Notes under the pieces: generated by a model
Told to the model about the DNA's origin: nothing
The model's database searches: none
The model's input: only the letters and a program-made list of their open reading frames with translations
Assembly (NCBI GenBank): GCA_016235765.1
Contig: JACRIZ010000043.1
Span: 43,021-107,020, forward strand
Direction of reading: 5' to 3'
Origin: Rhodocyclales bacterium
GTDB lineage: Bacteria > Pseudomonadota > Gammaproteobacteria > Burkholderiales > Rhodocyclaceae
DNA: 64,000 nt
Shown: positions 1-9,130 of the stretch, piece by piece
How the letters are laid out: every line of letters starts with the position of its first letter
How positions within the stretch are numbered: position 1 is the stretch's first letter
Position numbers and translations under genes: made by a program

Positions 1-1149
1 CGCCAGCGTGTAGCCCTTGCCGGTGTCGGCCGGGTTCTGCGGCAGGCGGAAGAGGGTGGAGACGGGCAGGCCGAGGAATTCGCGCGCCTTGGCGGTGAGG
101 CCGCGGCCGATGATCAGGTTGATGCGGCCGCCGGCGCGCACTTCGTCGAGCAGCACTTCCGACTTGTAGTCGAACGTGGCAATGAGCTTGCCGGCCTTCT
201 CGACCTTCTTGTCATAGGGAAGGATGTCGATCACGTCGCCCATGTTCATCTGCGCGACATCGCACTCGATGGGGAAAGCGCCCGCGTCTTCCTGGGTGTT
301 GAAGAAGATCGGCGCGATCTTGTTGCCCAGGCAGTAGCCGCCGTAGCGCTTGTTGGGCACGAAGGGGATGTCGTCGCCGGTCCACCACAGCACGGAGTTG
401 GTGGCGGACTTGCGCGAGGAGCCGGTGCCCACCACGTCGCCGACGTAGGCGACCGGGTGGCCCTTCTTCTTCAGTTCCTCGAACAGCTTGATCGGGCCGC
501 GTTCGCCGGGCTTCTCGGGCGTGATGCCGTCGCGTGCGTTCTTCAGCATGGCCAGCGCGTGCAGCGGGATGTCCGGGCGGCTCCAGGCGTCGGGGGCGGG
601 CGAAAGGTCATCGGTGTTGGTTTCGCCGGTGACCTTGAAGACGGTGACGCTGATCTTCTTCGGTACTTCGGGGCGCGAGGTGAACCACTCGGCGTCGGCC
701 CAGGATTGCAGCACGGCTTTGGCGTTCGCGTTGCCGGCCTTGGTCTTCTCGGCGACATCGTGGAAGGCGTCGAACATCAGCAGGGTGCCCTTGAGCCCCT
801 TGGCCGCGACGGCGCCGACTTCCTTGTCGTCGAGCAGGTCGATCAGCGGCTTGACGTTGTAGCCGCCGAGCATGGTGCCGAGCAGCTCGGTGGCCTTGGC
901 GCGCGAAATCAGCGCACATGGCGTGTCGCCACGGCTGACTTTGGCCAGGAACTCGGCCTTGACCTAGGCGGCGTCGTCGACGCCGGCCGGCACGCGGTGG
1001 GTGATCAGGTCGACGAGGACGGCTTCCTCACCCTTGGGCGGATTCTGCAGCAGGGCGACCAGGGATTCGGTCTGCTGCTTGGTCAGGGGCAGGGGCGGGA
1101 TGCCGAGGGCGGCGCGTTCGGCGGCATGGGCTCGGTAGGCTTCCAGCAT
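1..1149 (-). pseudogene. acnB: Aconitate hydratase B, 3' part off the left edge; reading frame interrupted by an in-frame TAG at 964-966
   Basis: Minus-strand start MLEAYRAHAAERAALGIPPLPLTKQQTESLVALLQNPPKGEEAVLVDLITHRVPAGVDDAA, then TAG, then the same frame continues VKAEFLAKVSRGDTPCALISRAKATELLGTMLGGYN...GETNTDDLSPAPDAWSRPDIPLHALAMLKNA, which matches AcnB. It may be a functional gene with a sequencing error. Confidence 0.85.
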
Positions 1150-1166
1150 GGGGGTATCCTCGTTGG

Positions 1167-2171
1167 TCATTGTTGGGGTTGGGGGAAAAAGCGGGAAAGC
1201 GCCGGCTCGGCAACGGTCATCCCGGTCGACCGCGCCCGTTGCAGGAGTTCCCAGTAATAGCGGTACGAAGCGCGGTCGTGCAGCCGGCCCCCACGCTGGA
1301 TCGGGCCCCAGTCGGCATCCTGGGCGACGACCAGGACCGCGGCGGCCTCGCTGACTTCCGCGAAGTCCGGTTGCATCGCCTCGACGATAGGCCGGATCTG
1401 GTTCGGGTGGATGCTCCACATGCGCAGGTAGCCGAACTCCAGGCGGGCGCGGCGGGCATCGTCGGCGACCACGGCGAGATCGCGCATCTCGGTGGTGACG
1501 TTATGACTGGGCACGATCCCGTTGCCGAGCGCGGCGGCAGAGATTTCGGTCTTGGCGCGCGCGACCAGCGGGTGCGCGAACTGGCCGGGCGATCGCATCG
1601 CCGTGGCGGGAATCGCACCATGGTGCGCGGAGACGAAATCCATCAGGCCGAAGTCGAGCGACTCGACGTGCGGCAGGCGAGCGATCTCCCACGCCTCGCG
1701 CAACGCACCGGGTGTTTCGATCAGCACGTGCACCGGAATCTCGCGGGTGATGCCGTGGCGACTGCGCAACCGGTCGAGTTCGGCAATCTGCGTCAGCGCG
1801 TCGTCGGCAGACTCGGGCTTCGGCAGCACGATGTAGGCGATGCGGGTACCCGCGACGGCGATCAGGGCGTCCAGCTCGTCTCGCCACGCGCGGTGGCCGA
1901 CGTCGTGGATGCGTGCGCCGATGCGGCCAAGGCGGTTGTCCGGGCTAGCGACGACACGCGCGATCATCTCGGCGTGGGCACGCTCGCCACCGACCGGCGC
2001 GCCGTCCTCGCAGTCGCCGGTGATGTCGAAAACGGGGCCCAGTTCGTTCTGCAACTGGAGCGCCTTGCCGAGCAGCTTTTCGCTGCCCGCATAGTGTTCG
2101 CAGGCGGCCAGTGCCGGAAACGGCCGGCCGCCCGCGTGGAGCACTTCGGCGGGATGAAGTGCCATTGCCAT
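1167..2171 (-). CDS. HpcH/HpaI aldolase / citrate lyase beta-subunit (CitE-like) family CoA-ester lyase
   Basis: ORF with MAMALHPAEVLHAGG...ELGPVFDITGDCEDGAPVGGERAHAEM...RIGARIHDVGHRAWRDELDALI; starts 8 bp after the mdh stop. The start within the longer ORF was chosen by position. Confidence 0.8.
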   Translation of the reverse strand: MAMALHPAEVLHAGGRPFPALAACEHYAGSEKLLGKALQLQNELGPVFDITGDCEDGAPVGGERAHAEMIARVVASPDNRLGRIGARIHDVGHRAWRDELDALIAVAGTRIAYIVLPKPESADDALTQIAELDRLRSRHGITREIPVHVLIETPGALREAWEIARLPHVESLDFGLMDFVSAHHGAIPATAMRSPGQFAHPLVARAKTEISAAALGNGIVPSHNVTTEMRDLAVVADDARRARLEFGYLRMWSIHPNQIRPIVEAMQPDFAEVSEAAAVLVVAQDADWGPIQRGGRLHDRASYRYYWELLQRARSTGMTVAEPALSRFFPQPQQ

Positions 2172-2178
2172 GCGGCAA

Positions 2179-3168
2179 TCAGGCGAACAGGTGCTTGACG
2201 CCGTCGCGCTCTTCGGTGAGTTCCTTGAGCGTGAAGTCCATCTTTTCGCGCGAGAAGGCGTCGATTTCGAGCCCCTTGACCACTTCCCACTTGCCGCCGG
2301 CACAGGTGCAGGGCATGCCGTAGATCATGCCTTCCGGAATGCCGTAGGAGCCGTCGGAAACCACGCCCATGGTCACCCATTTGCCGTTGGTGCCCATGTT
2401 CCAGTCGCGCATGTGGTCGATGGCGGCATTGGCGGCCGAGGCGGCGGAGGAAAGGCCGCGCGCTTCGATGATGGCGGCGCCGCGCTTGCCGACCTTGGGG
2501 ATGTACTCGTTCTTGTACCAGGCTTCATCGTTGACCAGCGCCGGTGCCGCTTTGCCGCCGACGGCGGCGAATCGGATGTCGGGATACATGGTGGGCGAGT
2601 GGTTGCCCCAGACGACCATCTTCTCGATATCGGTGACCGAGGCGCCGGTGCGCGTGGCCAGTTGCGAGATGGCGCGGTTGTGGTCGAGGCGCATCATCGA
2701 GGTGAAGGCGGTCCGCGGCAGGCTCTTCGCGGTGTTCATGGTGATCAGCGCGTTGGTGTTGGCGGGGTTGCCGACGACGATCAGCTTGAGGTCGCGGGCG
2801 GCGACCTGGTCGATCGCCTTGCCCTGTTCGGTGAAGATCTTGGCGTTCTCGAGCAGCAGGTCCTTGCGTTCCATGCCCGGGCCGCGCGGCTTGGCGCCGA
2901 CCAGCAGGGCCTGCTGGACATCCTTGAAGGCGACCTTCGGGTCGGACGTGCCGATCATGCCGGCCAGCAGCGGGAAGGCGCAGTCTTCCAGTTCCATCAT
3001 CACGCCCTTGAGCGCCTGCTGGGCCTTGTCGATCGGGAGTTCGAGCATTTGCAGGATGACGGGCTGGTCCTTGCCCAGCATTTCGCCGCTGGCGATGCGG
3101 AACAGTAGTGCGTAACCGATTTGGCCGGCGGCGCCGGTGACGGCGACTCGGACGGGGGCTTTGGCCAT
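2179..3168 (-). CDS. mdh: Malate dehydrogenase
   Basis: 329 aa; [67 protein letters not shown]. Confidence 0.97.
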   Translation of the reverse strand: MAKAPVRVAVTGAAGQIGYALLFRIASGEMLGKDQPVILQMLELPIDKAQQALKGVMMELEDCAFPLLAGMIGTSDPKVAFKDVQQALLVGAKPRGPGMERKDLLLENAKIFTEQGKAIDQVAARDLKLIVVGNPANTNALITMNTAKSLPRTAFTSMMRLDHNRAISQLATRTGASVTDIEKMVVWGNHSPTMYPDIRFAAVGGKAAPALVNDEAWYKNEYIPKVGKRGAAIIEARGLSSAASAANAAIDHMRDWNMGTNGKWVTMGVVSDGSYGIPEGMIYGMPCTCAGGKWEVVKGLEIDAFSREKMDFTLKELTEERDGVKHLFA

Positions 3169-3317
3169 TTTGGGACTCCTAGGCAGCAGGTTGAAGGAAA
3201 GCGAAACGGACTCGGCGAAGCTTGGGGTCGGGGGTGGCGGGCTGGGCTGTCGTCAAAGCGCGGGCGTCAGTACCGGGCACCAGGCCAAATCATAGTCTCG
3301 CGTTGTGCAGCGTGTCA

Positions 3318-3353
3318 ATAGTTATGAGATAAAAGATATAAGACATAAGATGG
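3318..3353. promoter_or_regulatory. A/T-rich ATAAGA-type repeat region between divergent mdh and the gntR-sdh operon; candidate operator/promoter
   Basis: atagttatgagataaaagatataagacataagatgg: repeated A-G-A-T-A/A-T-A-A-G-A words in an otherwise high-GC divergent intergenic region. Confidence 0.4.
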
Positions 3354-3384
3354 ACTATGGACGAGCAGAAAAAAATGTGCTCCA

Positions 3385-4122
3385 ATGCGCCGCATGGTCA
3401 GCGAGTCCCCCACCTTCAGTCCACTCTACCGTCAGATCAAGGGCCTGATCCTGCAGGCCCTGGACGGCGGCGAATGGCGTCCGGGCGAGGTCATTCCGAG
3501 CGAGACCGAACTCGCGGTCCGCTTCGGCGTCAGCCAGGGGACGGTGCGCAAGGCGGTGGACGAACTGGCCGCGGAAAACTATCTGCTGCGTCGACAGGGC
3601 AAGGGCACTTTCGTTTCCTCCCATAACGATCCGCGGGCCTTCTTCCGCTTCCTGCGCCTGCAGAGGCTGAATGGCGACGTCGAAACCTCCCGCAGCGTGC
3701 CGCTCGAATGCTGGCGCGCCAAGGCCGGGCAGGAAGCCGCGCGGATGCTGGGCATCCAGTTGGCCGATCCGATCATCATTGTCCGCCGCGTGCTCGAGTT
3801 CGCCGGCAAGCCGGTGGTGCTCGACGAAATCTACTTGCGCGGCGATACCTTCGCCGGCCTGTCGCTCGATACCTTGCGGGAGTGGCAGGGCTCGCTCTAT
3901 GGCTTGTTCGAATCGCGCTTCGGCGCGCGCATGGTGCGCGCCGAGGAGAAACTGCGCGCGGTCGCGGCGGATCGGACCGCCGCGGATCTCCTCAAGGTTC
4001 AGGAAGGCAGTCCGCTTTTGTCCGTCGAGCGGGTCAGCTACAGCTATGGCGATCGGCCGATGGAATGGCGGCGGGGTTTGTACTCGACTGCCGAGCATTG
4101 CTACGTAAACGAATTGGGCTAG
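3385..4122 (+). CDS. GntR-family (HutC/UTRA subfamily) transcriptional regulator
   Basis: N-terminal wHTH SPLYRQIKGLILQALDGGEWRPGEVIPSETELAVRFGVSQGTVRKAVDELAAENYLLRRQGKGTFV plus a UTRA-like C-terminal domain. Confidence 0.93.
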   Translation: MRRMVSESPTFSPLYRQIKGLILQALDGGEWRPGEVIPSETELAVRFGVSQGTVRKAVDELAAENYLLRRQGKGTFVSSHNDPRAFFRFLRLQRLNGDVETSRSVPLECWRAKAGQEAARMLGIQLADPIIIVRRVLEFAGKPVVLDEIYLRGDTFAGLSLDTLREWQGSLYGLFESRFGARMVRAEEKLRAVAADRTAADLLKVQEGSPLLSVERVSYSYGDRPMEWRRGLYSTAEHCYVNELG

Positions 4123-4241
4123 GGTGGAAGAGACTTACCCGAGGCTCGCGCTCGACATTATCGATAACAATGGCTTCTGTCGGGTGCAGGCGGCTTTATA
4201 AGTAGAATCTGCTGCGGTGTAACAAACATAGGAGTGGAATC

Positions 4242-4625
4242 ATGGCTGAGCTGGTCAAGAAGCGGCCGAAGTACCTGAATCTATTCGAAATAAAGTTGCC
4301 GCTGGCCGGCTGGGTTTCGATCTTGCACCGCGTCAGCGGGGCCGGCCTGTTTCTGATGCTGCCCTTGCTGATCTGGCTGCTTGGGCTGTCGTTGGGTTCT
4401 GCCGACAGCTACGCGACCTTCAAGTCGATTACCGGCCATCCCCTGGTCAAGCTGATCCTGCTGGGCCTCTTGTGGGCCTACCTGCATCACTTCTGCATGG
4501 GCATCCGCATCCTGCTGCTCGACATGCACATCGGCATCGAGAAGGCACAGGCGCGTACCACGGCCATCGCCGTGCTGGTCGTCAGCCTGGCGCTGACCGC
4601 ACTCCTGGGGGCGAAGCTATGGTGA
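4242..4625 (+). CDS. sdhC: Succinate dehydrogenase cytochrome b556 subunit
   Basis: KKRPKYLNLFEIKLPLAGWVSILHRVSGAGLFLMLPLLIW; HHFCMGIRILLLD; followed by sdhDAB. Confidence 0.95.
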   Translation: MAELVKKRPKYLNLFEIKLPLAGWVSILHRVSGAGLFLMLPLLIWLLGLSLGSADSYATFKSITGHPLVKLILLGLLWAYLHHFCMGIRILLLDMHIGIEKAQARTTAIAVLVVSLALTALLGAKLW

Positions 4626-4963
4626 CCCGCGTCGTGGTCGGAGCCCATTACGGGCTCAAGGACTGGCTGGCCCAGCGCGTCACCGCCGGCTTCATGGCCA
4701 TCTATACCTTGGTGATGGCGATCCTGCTGCCGCTGGCCGGCGACGGCTACGAAGGCTGGCGCGCGCTGATGGCGCACGGCTTCGTCCGCTTCATTACCTT
4801 CCTGTTCATCGTCAGCCTCTGCTACCACGCCTGGGTCGGCATCCGCGACATCTGGATGGACTATGTGCAATCCACCGCGGTTCGCCTCACCCTGCACGTG
4901 CTGACCGCCCTGGCGCTGGTCGGCTACGCAGGCTGGGCCGCGCAGATCATCTGGAGGCTCTGA
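4619..4963 (+). CDS. sdhD: Succinate dehydrogenase hydrophobic membrane anchor subunit
   Basis: ATG overlaps the sdhC stop (ATGGTGA); MVTRVVVGAHYGLKDWLAQRVTAGFMAIYTL...CYHAWVGIRDIWMDYV. Confidence 0.93.
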   Translation: MVTRVVVGAHYGLKDWLAQRVTAGFMAIYTLVMAILLPLAGDGYEGWRALMAHGFVRFITFLFIVSLCYHAWVGIRDIWMDYVQSTAVRLTLHVLTALALVGYAGWAAQIIWRL

Positions 4964-4965
4964 TC

Positions 4966-6753
4966 GTGAGCATCACCGTTCGCACTTTCGATGCGGTCAT
5001 CGTCGGCGCCGGCGGCGCCGGCCTGCGCGCCGCCATTCAGCTCTCCGAGTCCGGCTTCAAGACCGCCGTCCTCACCAAGGTCTTTCCGACCCGATCGCAC
5101 ACGGTCGCCGCCCAGGGCGGCGTCGCGGCATCCCTGGGCAACTCCGAGGAAGACCACTGGCACTGGCACATGTACGACACCGTCAAGGGGTCGGACTGGC
5201 TCGGCGACCAGGACGCCATCGAGTTCATGTGCCGCAAGGCCAACGAATGCGTCATCGAACTCGAGCACTACGGCATGCCCTTCGACCGCACCGACGCCGG
5301 CAAGATCTACCAGCGGCCCTTCGGCGGCCACATGTCGAACTTCGGCGAGAAGCCGGTGCGCCGCTCCTGCGCCGCGGCCGACCGCACCGGCCATGCAATG
5401 TTGCACGCCATGTACCAGCGCAACGTCAAGGCCAATACGCAATTCTTCGTCGAGTGGATGGCGCTGGACCTGATCCGCGACGCCGACGGCGAAGTGCTCG
5501 GCGTCACCGCGATGGACATGGAAACCGGCGAGATCGTCGCCTTCCATGCCAAGGCGACCATCTTCGCCACCGGCGGCGCCGGCCGCATCTTCTACAGTTC
5601 GACCAACGCCTTCATCAACACCGGCGACGGACTGGGCATGGCGGCACGCGCCGGCATTCCGCTGGAAGACATGGAGTTCTGGCAGTTCCACCCGACCGGC
5701 GTGGCCGGCGCGGGCGTGCTGATCACCGAGGGCGTGCGCGGCGAAGGCGGCATTCTGCGCAACAGCGCCGGCGAACGCTTCATGGAGCGCTATGCGCCCA
5801 ACGCCAAGGACCTCGCCTCGCGCGATGTGGTGTCGCGTGCCATGACCACCGAGATCAACGAAGGTCGTGGTTGCGGCCCGCACAAGGACTTCGTGCTGCT
5901 CGACATCTCGCACCTCGATCCGGCGACGATCATGAAACGCCTGCCCGGCATCCGCGAGATCGCCATCCAGTTCGCCGGAGTCGATTGCATCAAGGAGCCG
6001 ATCCCGGTCGTGCCGACCGCGCACTACCAGATGGGCGGCATTCCGACCAACTACTTCGGCCAGGTCGTGGTGCCGCAGGGCAATTCGAAGGCCGCGGTGG
6101 TACCGGGCTTCTACGCCGCCGGCGAATGCGCCTGCGCCTCCGTGCATGGCGCCAACCGCCTCGGCACCAACTCGCTGCTCGACCTGCTGGTGTTCGGCAA
6201 GTCGGCCGGCGAGACGGCCGTCGAGGAATTGAGGAAGTCGCCCAAGGCGCACAAGCCGCTGCCGCAAGCTGAGCTCGACCGGGCGATGGCGCGCGTCAGC
6301 CGCATCGATACGCAGAAGGGCGGCGCCAGTGTGCACGAGACGCAACTGGCCATGCGCCGCACCATGCAGAAACATGCCGGCGTGTTCCGTTTCGCCGACT
6401 TGCTCAAGGAAGGGGTCGAACGGATCGGCGAGGTACGCAACGCGGCGCTGAGCACCGAGATCGCCGACAAGTCGAAGGTCTTCAACACCGCCCGCGTCGA
6501 AGCGCTGGAACTCGAGAACCTGATCGAGGTGGCCGTGGCGACGATGGTGTCGGCCGAGGCGCGCAAGGAGTCGCGCGGCGCCCACGTGCGCGATGACGCC
6601 CCCGACACGCCCGCGCACCCGAACGGCCGCGACGACGAAAACTGGCTCAAGCACACGCTCTGGTATCGGGAAGGCAATCGCCTCGACTACAAGGCGGTGA
6701 AACTGACGCCGCTGACCGTCGATACTGTCGCGCTGAAGACGCGCGCCTACTGA
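4966..6753 (+). CDS. sdhA: Succinate dehydrogenase flavoprotein subunit (GTG start)
   Basis: [61 protein letters not shown]. Confidence 0.97.
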   Translation: MSITVRTFDAVIVGAGGAGLRAAIQLSESGFKTAVLTKVFPTRSHTVAAQGGVAASLGNSEEDHWHWHMYDTVKGSDWLGDQDAIEFMCRKANECVIELEHYGMPFDRTDAGKIYQRPFGGHMSNFGEKPVRRSCAAADRTGHAMLHAMYQRNVKANTQFFVEWMALDLIRDADGEVLGVTAMDMETGEIVAFHAKATIFATGGAGRIFYSSTNAFINTGDGLGMAARAGIPLEDMEFWQFHPTGVAGAGVLITEGVRGEGGILRNSAGERFMERYAPNAKDLASRDVVSRAMTTEINEGRGCGPHKDFVLLDISHLDPATIMKRLPGIREIAIQFAGVDCIKEPIPVVPTAHYQMGGIPTNYFGQVVVPQGNSKAAVVPGFYAAGECACASVHGANRLGTNSLLDLLVFGKSAGETAVEELRKSPKAHKPLPQAELDRAMARVSRIDTQKGGASVHETQLAMRRTMQKHAGVFRFADLLKEGVERIGEVRNAALSTEIADKSKVFNTARVEALELENLIEVAVATMVSAEARKESRGAHVRDDAPDTPAHPNGRDDENWLKHTLWYREGNRLDYKAVKLTPLTVDTVALKTRAY

Positions 6754-6763
6754 GGACCTGGAC

Positions 6764-7480
6764 ATGAGCACCCGTACCCTCCAATTCAAGATCTACCGCT
6801 ACGATCCGGACCAGGACGCCAAGCCTTACATGCAGGACATCGCGGTCGAGGTCGATGTCACCGACCGCAAGCTGCTCGACGCCCTGGTCAAGCTCAAGGC
6901 CAAGGACGATTCGATCGCCTTCCGCCGTTCCTGCCGCGAGGGCGTCTGCGGTTCCGATGCCGTGAACATCAACGGCCGCAACGGACTGGCCTGCCTGACC
7001 GACTTGAACACCTTCCCGGAAGGCAAGCCGATCGTGCTGCGGCCGCTGCCCGGCCTGCCGGTCATCCGCGACCTGATCGTGGACATGACGCAGTTCTTCA
7101 AGCAGTACCACTCGATCAAGCCCTACCTGATCAACAACGATCCGCCGCCGGAGCGCGAGCGCCTGCAATCTCCGGAGGATCGCGAGGAACTCGACGGCCT
7201 GTACGAGTGCATCCTCTGTGCCTGCTGTTCGACCTCCTGCCCGTCGTTCTGGTGGAACCCGGACAAGTTCGTCGGCCCGGCCGGCCTGCTCGCCGCTTAT
7301 CGCTTCATCGCCGATACGCGCGACCAGGCGACCAGCGAGCGGCTCGACAACCTCGAGGATCCATACCGGCTGTTCCGTTGCCACACCATCATGAATTGCG
7401 TCGACGTCTGTCCGAAGGGGCTGAATCCCACCAAGGCGATCGGCAAGATCAAGGACATGATGGTGCGGAGGGCGGTCTGA
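6764..7480 (+). CDS. sdhB: Succinate dehydrogenase iron-sulfur subunit
   Basis: SCREGVCGSDAVNINGRNGLACLT; CILCACCSTSCPSFWWN; CHTIMNCVDVCPKGLNPTKAIGKIK. Confidence 0.97.
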   Translation: MSTRTLQFKIYRYDPDQDAKPYMQDIAVEVDVTDRKLLDALVKLKAKDDSIAFRRSCREGVCGSDAVNINGRNGLACLTDLNTFPEGKPIVLRPLPGLPVIRDLIVDMTQFFKQYHSIKPYLINNDPPPERERLQSPEDREELDGLYECILCACCSTSCPSFWWNPDKFVGPAGLLAAYRFIADTRDQATSERLDNLEDPYRLFRCHTIMNCVDVCPKGLNPTKAIGKIKDMMVRRAV

Positions 7481-7483
7481 GCC

Positions 7484-7729
7484 ATGGACGAGCAGCGGCG
7501 CGTGCGTCGGGAGAGGTTGCGCTGGCACTGCCGGCGCGCGCTGCTGGAACTGGATATTGTCTTTCAACGCTTCTGGGCGCGGGAAGAGGAGCTTGGCGAT
7601 AACGACGAAGCAGCTCTAGAGAAGCTGCTCGCATTGGAGGACCACGACCTGTGGTACCTGGTGAGCGGACGCACGGAGACAGACGATCCGCAACTGAAAA
7701 ACATGGTCGAACGCTTGTGTCGCGACTGA
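7484..7729 (+). CDS. sdhE: FAD assembly factor SdhE (YgfY/Sdh5 family)
   Basis: 81 aa, RRERLRWHCRRALLELDIVFQRFWAREEELGDNDEAALEKLLALEDHDLWYLVSGR; located between sdhB and gltA. Confidence 0.9.
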   Translation: MDEQRRVRRERLRWHCRRALLELDIVFQRFWAREEELGDNDEAALEKLLALEDHDLWYLVSGRTETDDPQLKNMVERLCRD

Positions 7730-7773
7730 CGCGGCGATAGACCGGTGAGTGACAACCTGACAGGGGCAACGAT

Positions 7774-9066
7774 ATGAACGCGCAACGCATGGCAACGCTG
7801 ACGGTCGACGGCAAGAGCGTCGAACTTCCCGTTTACTCCGGAACCATCGGCCCGGACGTGATTGACGTCCGTCCGCTGTATGCCAAGACCGGAACCTTCA
7901 CTTTCGACCCGGGCTACATGTCCACGGCTTCCTGCAAGTCGTCGATCACCTACATCGACGGCGACAAGGGCGAACTGTTCTATCGCGGCTATCCGATCGA
8001 GCAACTGGCCGAGAAGTGCAACTTCCTGGAAGTCTGCTACCTGCTCAAGAACGGCGAACTGCCGAACAAGGCGCAATTCGACGATTGGCAGGCGCGCGTA
8101 CGCAACCACACCATGGTGCACGACCAGTTGACGCGGTTCTTCCAGGGGTTCCGGCGCGATGCGCACCCGATGGCGGTGCTGGTCGGCGTGGTCGGCGGCC
8201 TGTCGGCCTTCTATCACGACTCGCTCGACATCAACAATCCGGAGCACCGGCTGACGGCGGCGATCCGCCTGATCGCCAAGATGCCGACGATTACTGCCAT
8301 GGCCTACCGCTACAACATGGGCCTGCCGTTCATGTACCCGAAGAACAGTTACGACTACGCGACCAACTTCCTGTACATGATGTCGGCCAATCCCTGCGAA
8401 GACTTCGTGCCGAATCCGGTGCTGTCGCGGGCACTCGATCGCATCCTGATCCTGCATGCCGACCACGAGCAGAATGCCTCGACCTCGACGGTGCGCCTGT
8501 CGGGTTCGTCGGGCGCCAACCCGTTCGCCTGCATCGCCGCCGGCATTGCCTGCCTGTGGGGGCCCGCGCACGGCGGTGCCAACGAGGCCTGCCTGAAGAT
8601 GCTGGAAGAGATCGGCGACGTCTCGCGGGTACCCGAATACATCAAGCGCGCCAAGGACAAGAACGACAGCTTCAAGCTGATGGGCTTTGGCCACCGCGTC
8701 TACAAGAACTTCGATCCGCGCGCCAAGCTGATGCGCGAGACCTGCCACGAAGTGCTGAACGAACTGGGTCTGCACAACGACCCGCTGTTCAAGCTGGCGC
8801 TCGAGCTGGAGCGCATCGCGCTCGAGGACGAGTACTTCGTCGAGAAGAAGCTCTATCCGAACGTCGACTTCTACTCGGGCATCGTCCAGCGCGCGCTGGG
8901 CATTCCGACCAAGCTGTTCACCGGCATCTTCGCCATGGCACGCACCATCGGCTGGATCGCCCAGTGGCACGAGATGATCTCCGATCCCGAGCAGAAGATC
9001 GGCCGGCCGCGCCAGTTGTACACGGGTGCCGCCCGGCGCGACGTGGCAACGATGGACAAGCGATAA
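7774..9066 (+). CDS. gltA: Citrate synthase (type II, hexameric-like)
   Basis: [63 protein letters not shown]. Confidence 0.97.
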   Translation: MNAQRMATLTVDGKSVELPVYSGTIGPDVIDVRPLYAKTGTFTFDPGYMSTASCKSSITYIDGDKGELFYRGYPIEQLAEKCNFLEVCYLLKNGELPNKAQFDDWQARVRNHTMVHDQLTRFFQGFRRDAHPMAVLVGVVGGLSAFYHDSLDINNPEHRLTAAIRLIAKMPTITAMAYRYNMGLPFMYPKNSYDYATNFLYMMSANPCEDFVPNPVLSRALDRILILHADHEQNASTSTVRLSGSSGANPFACIAAGIACLWGPAHGGANEACLKMLEEIGDVSRVPEYIKRAKDKNDSFKLMGFGHRVYKNFDPRAKLMRETCHEVLNELGLHNDPLFKLALELERIALEDEYFVEKKLYPNVDFYSGIVQRALGIPTKLFTGIFAMARTIGWIAQWHEMISDPEQKIGRPRQLYTGAARRDVATMDKR

Positions 9067-9130
9067 GGGTTGGAACGGGGGCGGGCGACCGCCCCCTGTT
9101 CCGCTACACCCCATAAAGAGAGGTGACGAG

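Noticed and set aside
457-1257. 266-aa plus-strand ORF over acnB
   Set aside because: Antisense to the clear AcnB reading frame; composition is a GC artefact and it does not explain the amber codon.
5229-6272. 347-aa plus-strand ORF inside sdhA
   Set aside because: Arg-rich +1 shadow frame; sdhA is unambiguous in the other frame.
4924-6789. 621-aa minus-strand ORF opposite sdhA (and similar long antisense ORFs at 13134-14750, 11348-12793, 7564-9153, 61586-63226)
   Set aside because: Exactly antisense to strongly conserved genes; low-complexity His/Gly/Arg/Asp-rich translation typical of antisense frames in GC-rich DNA.
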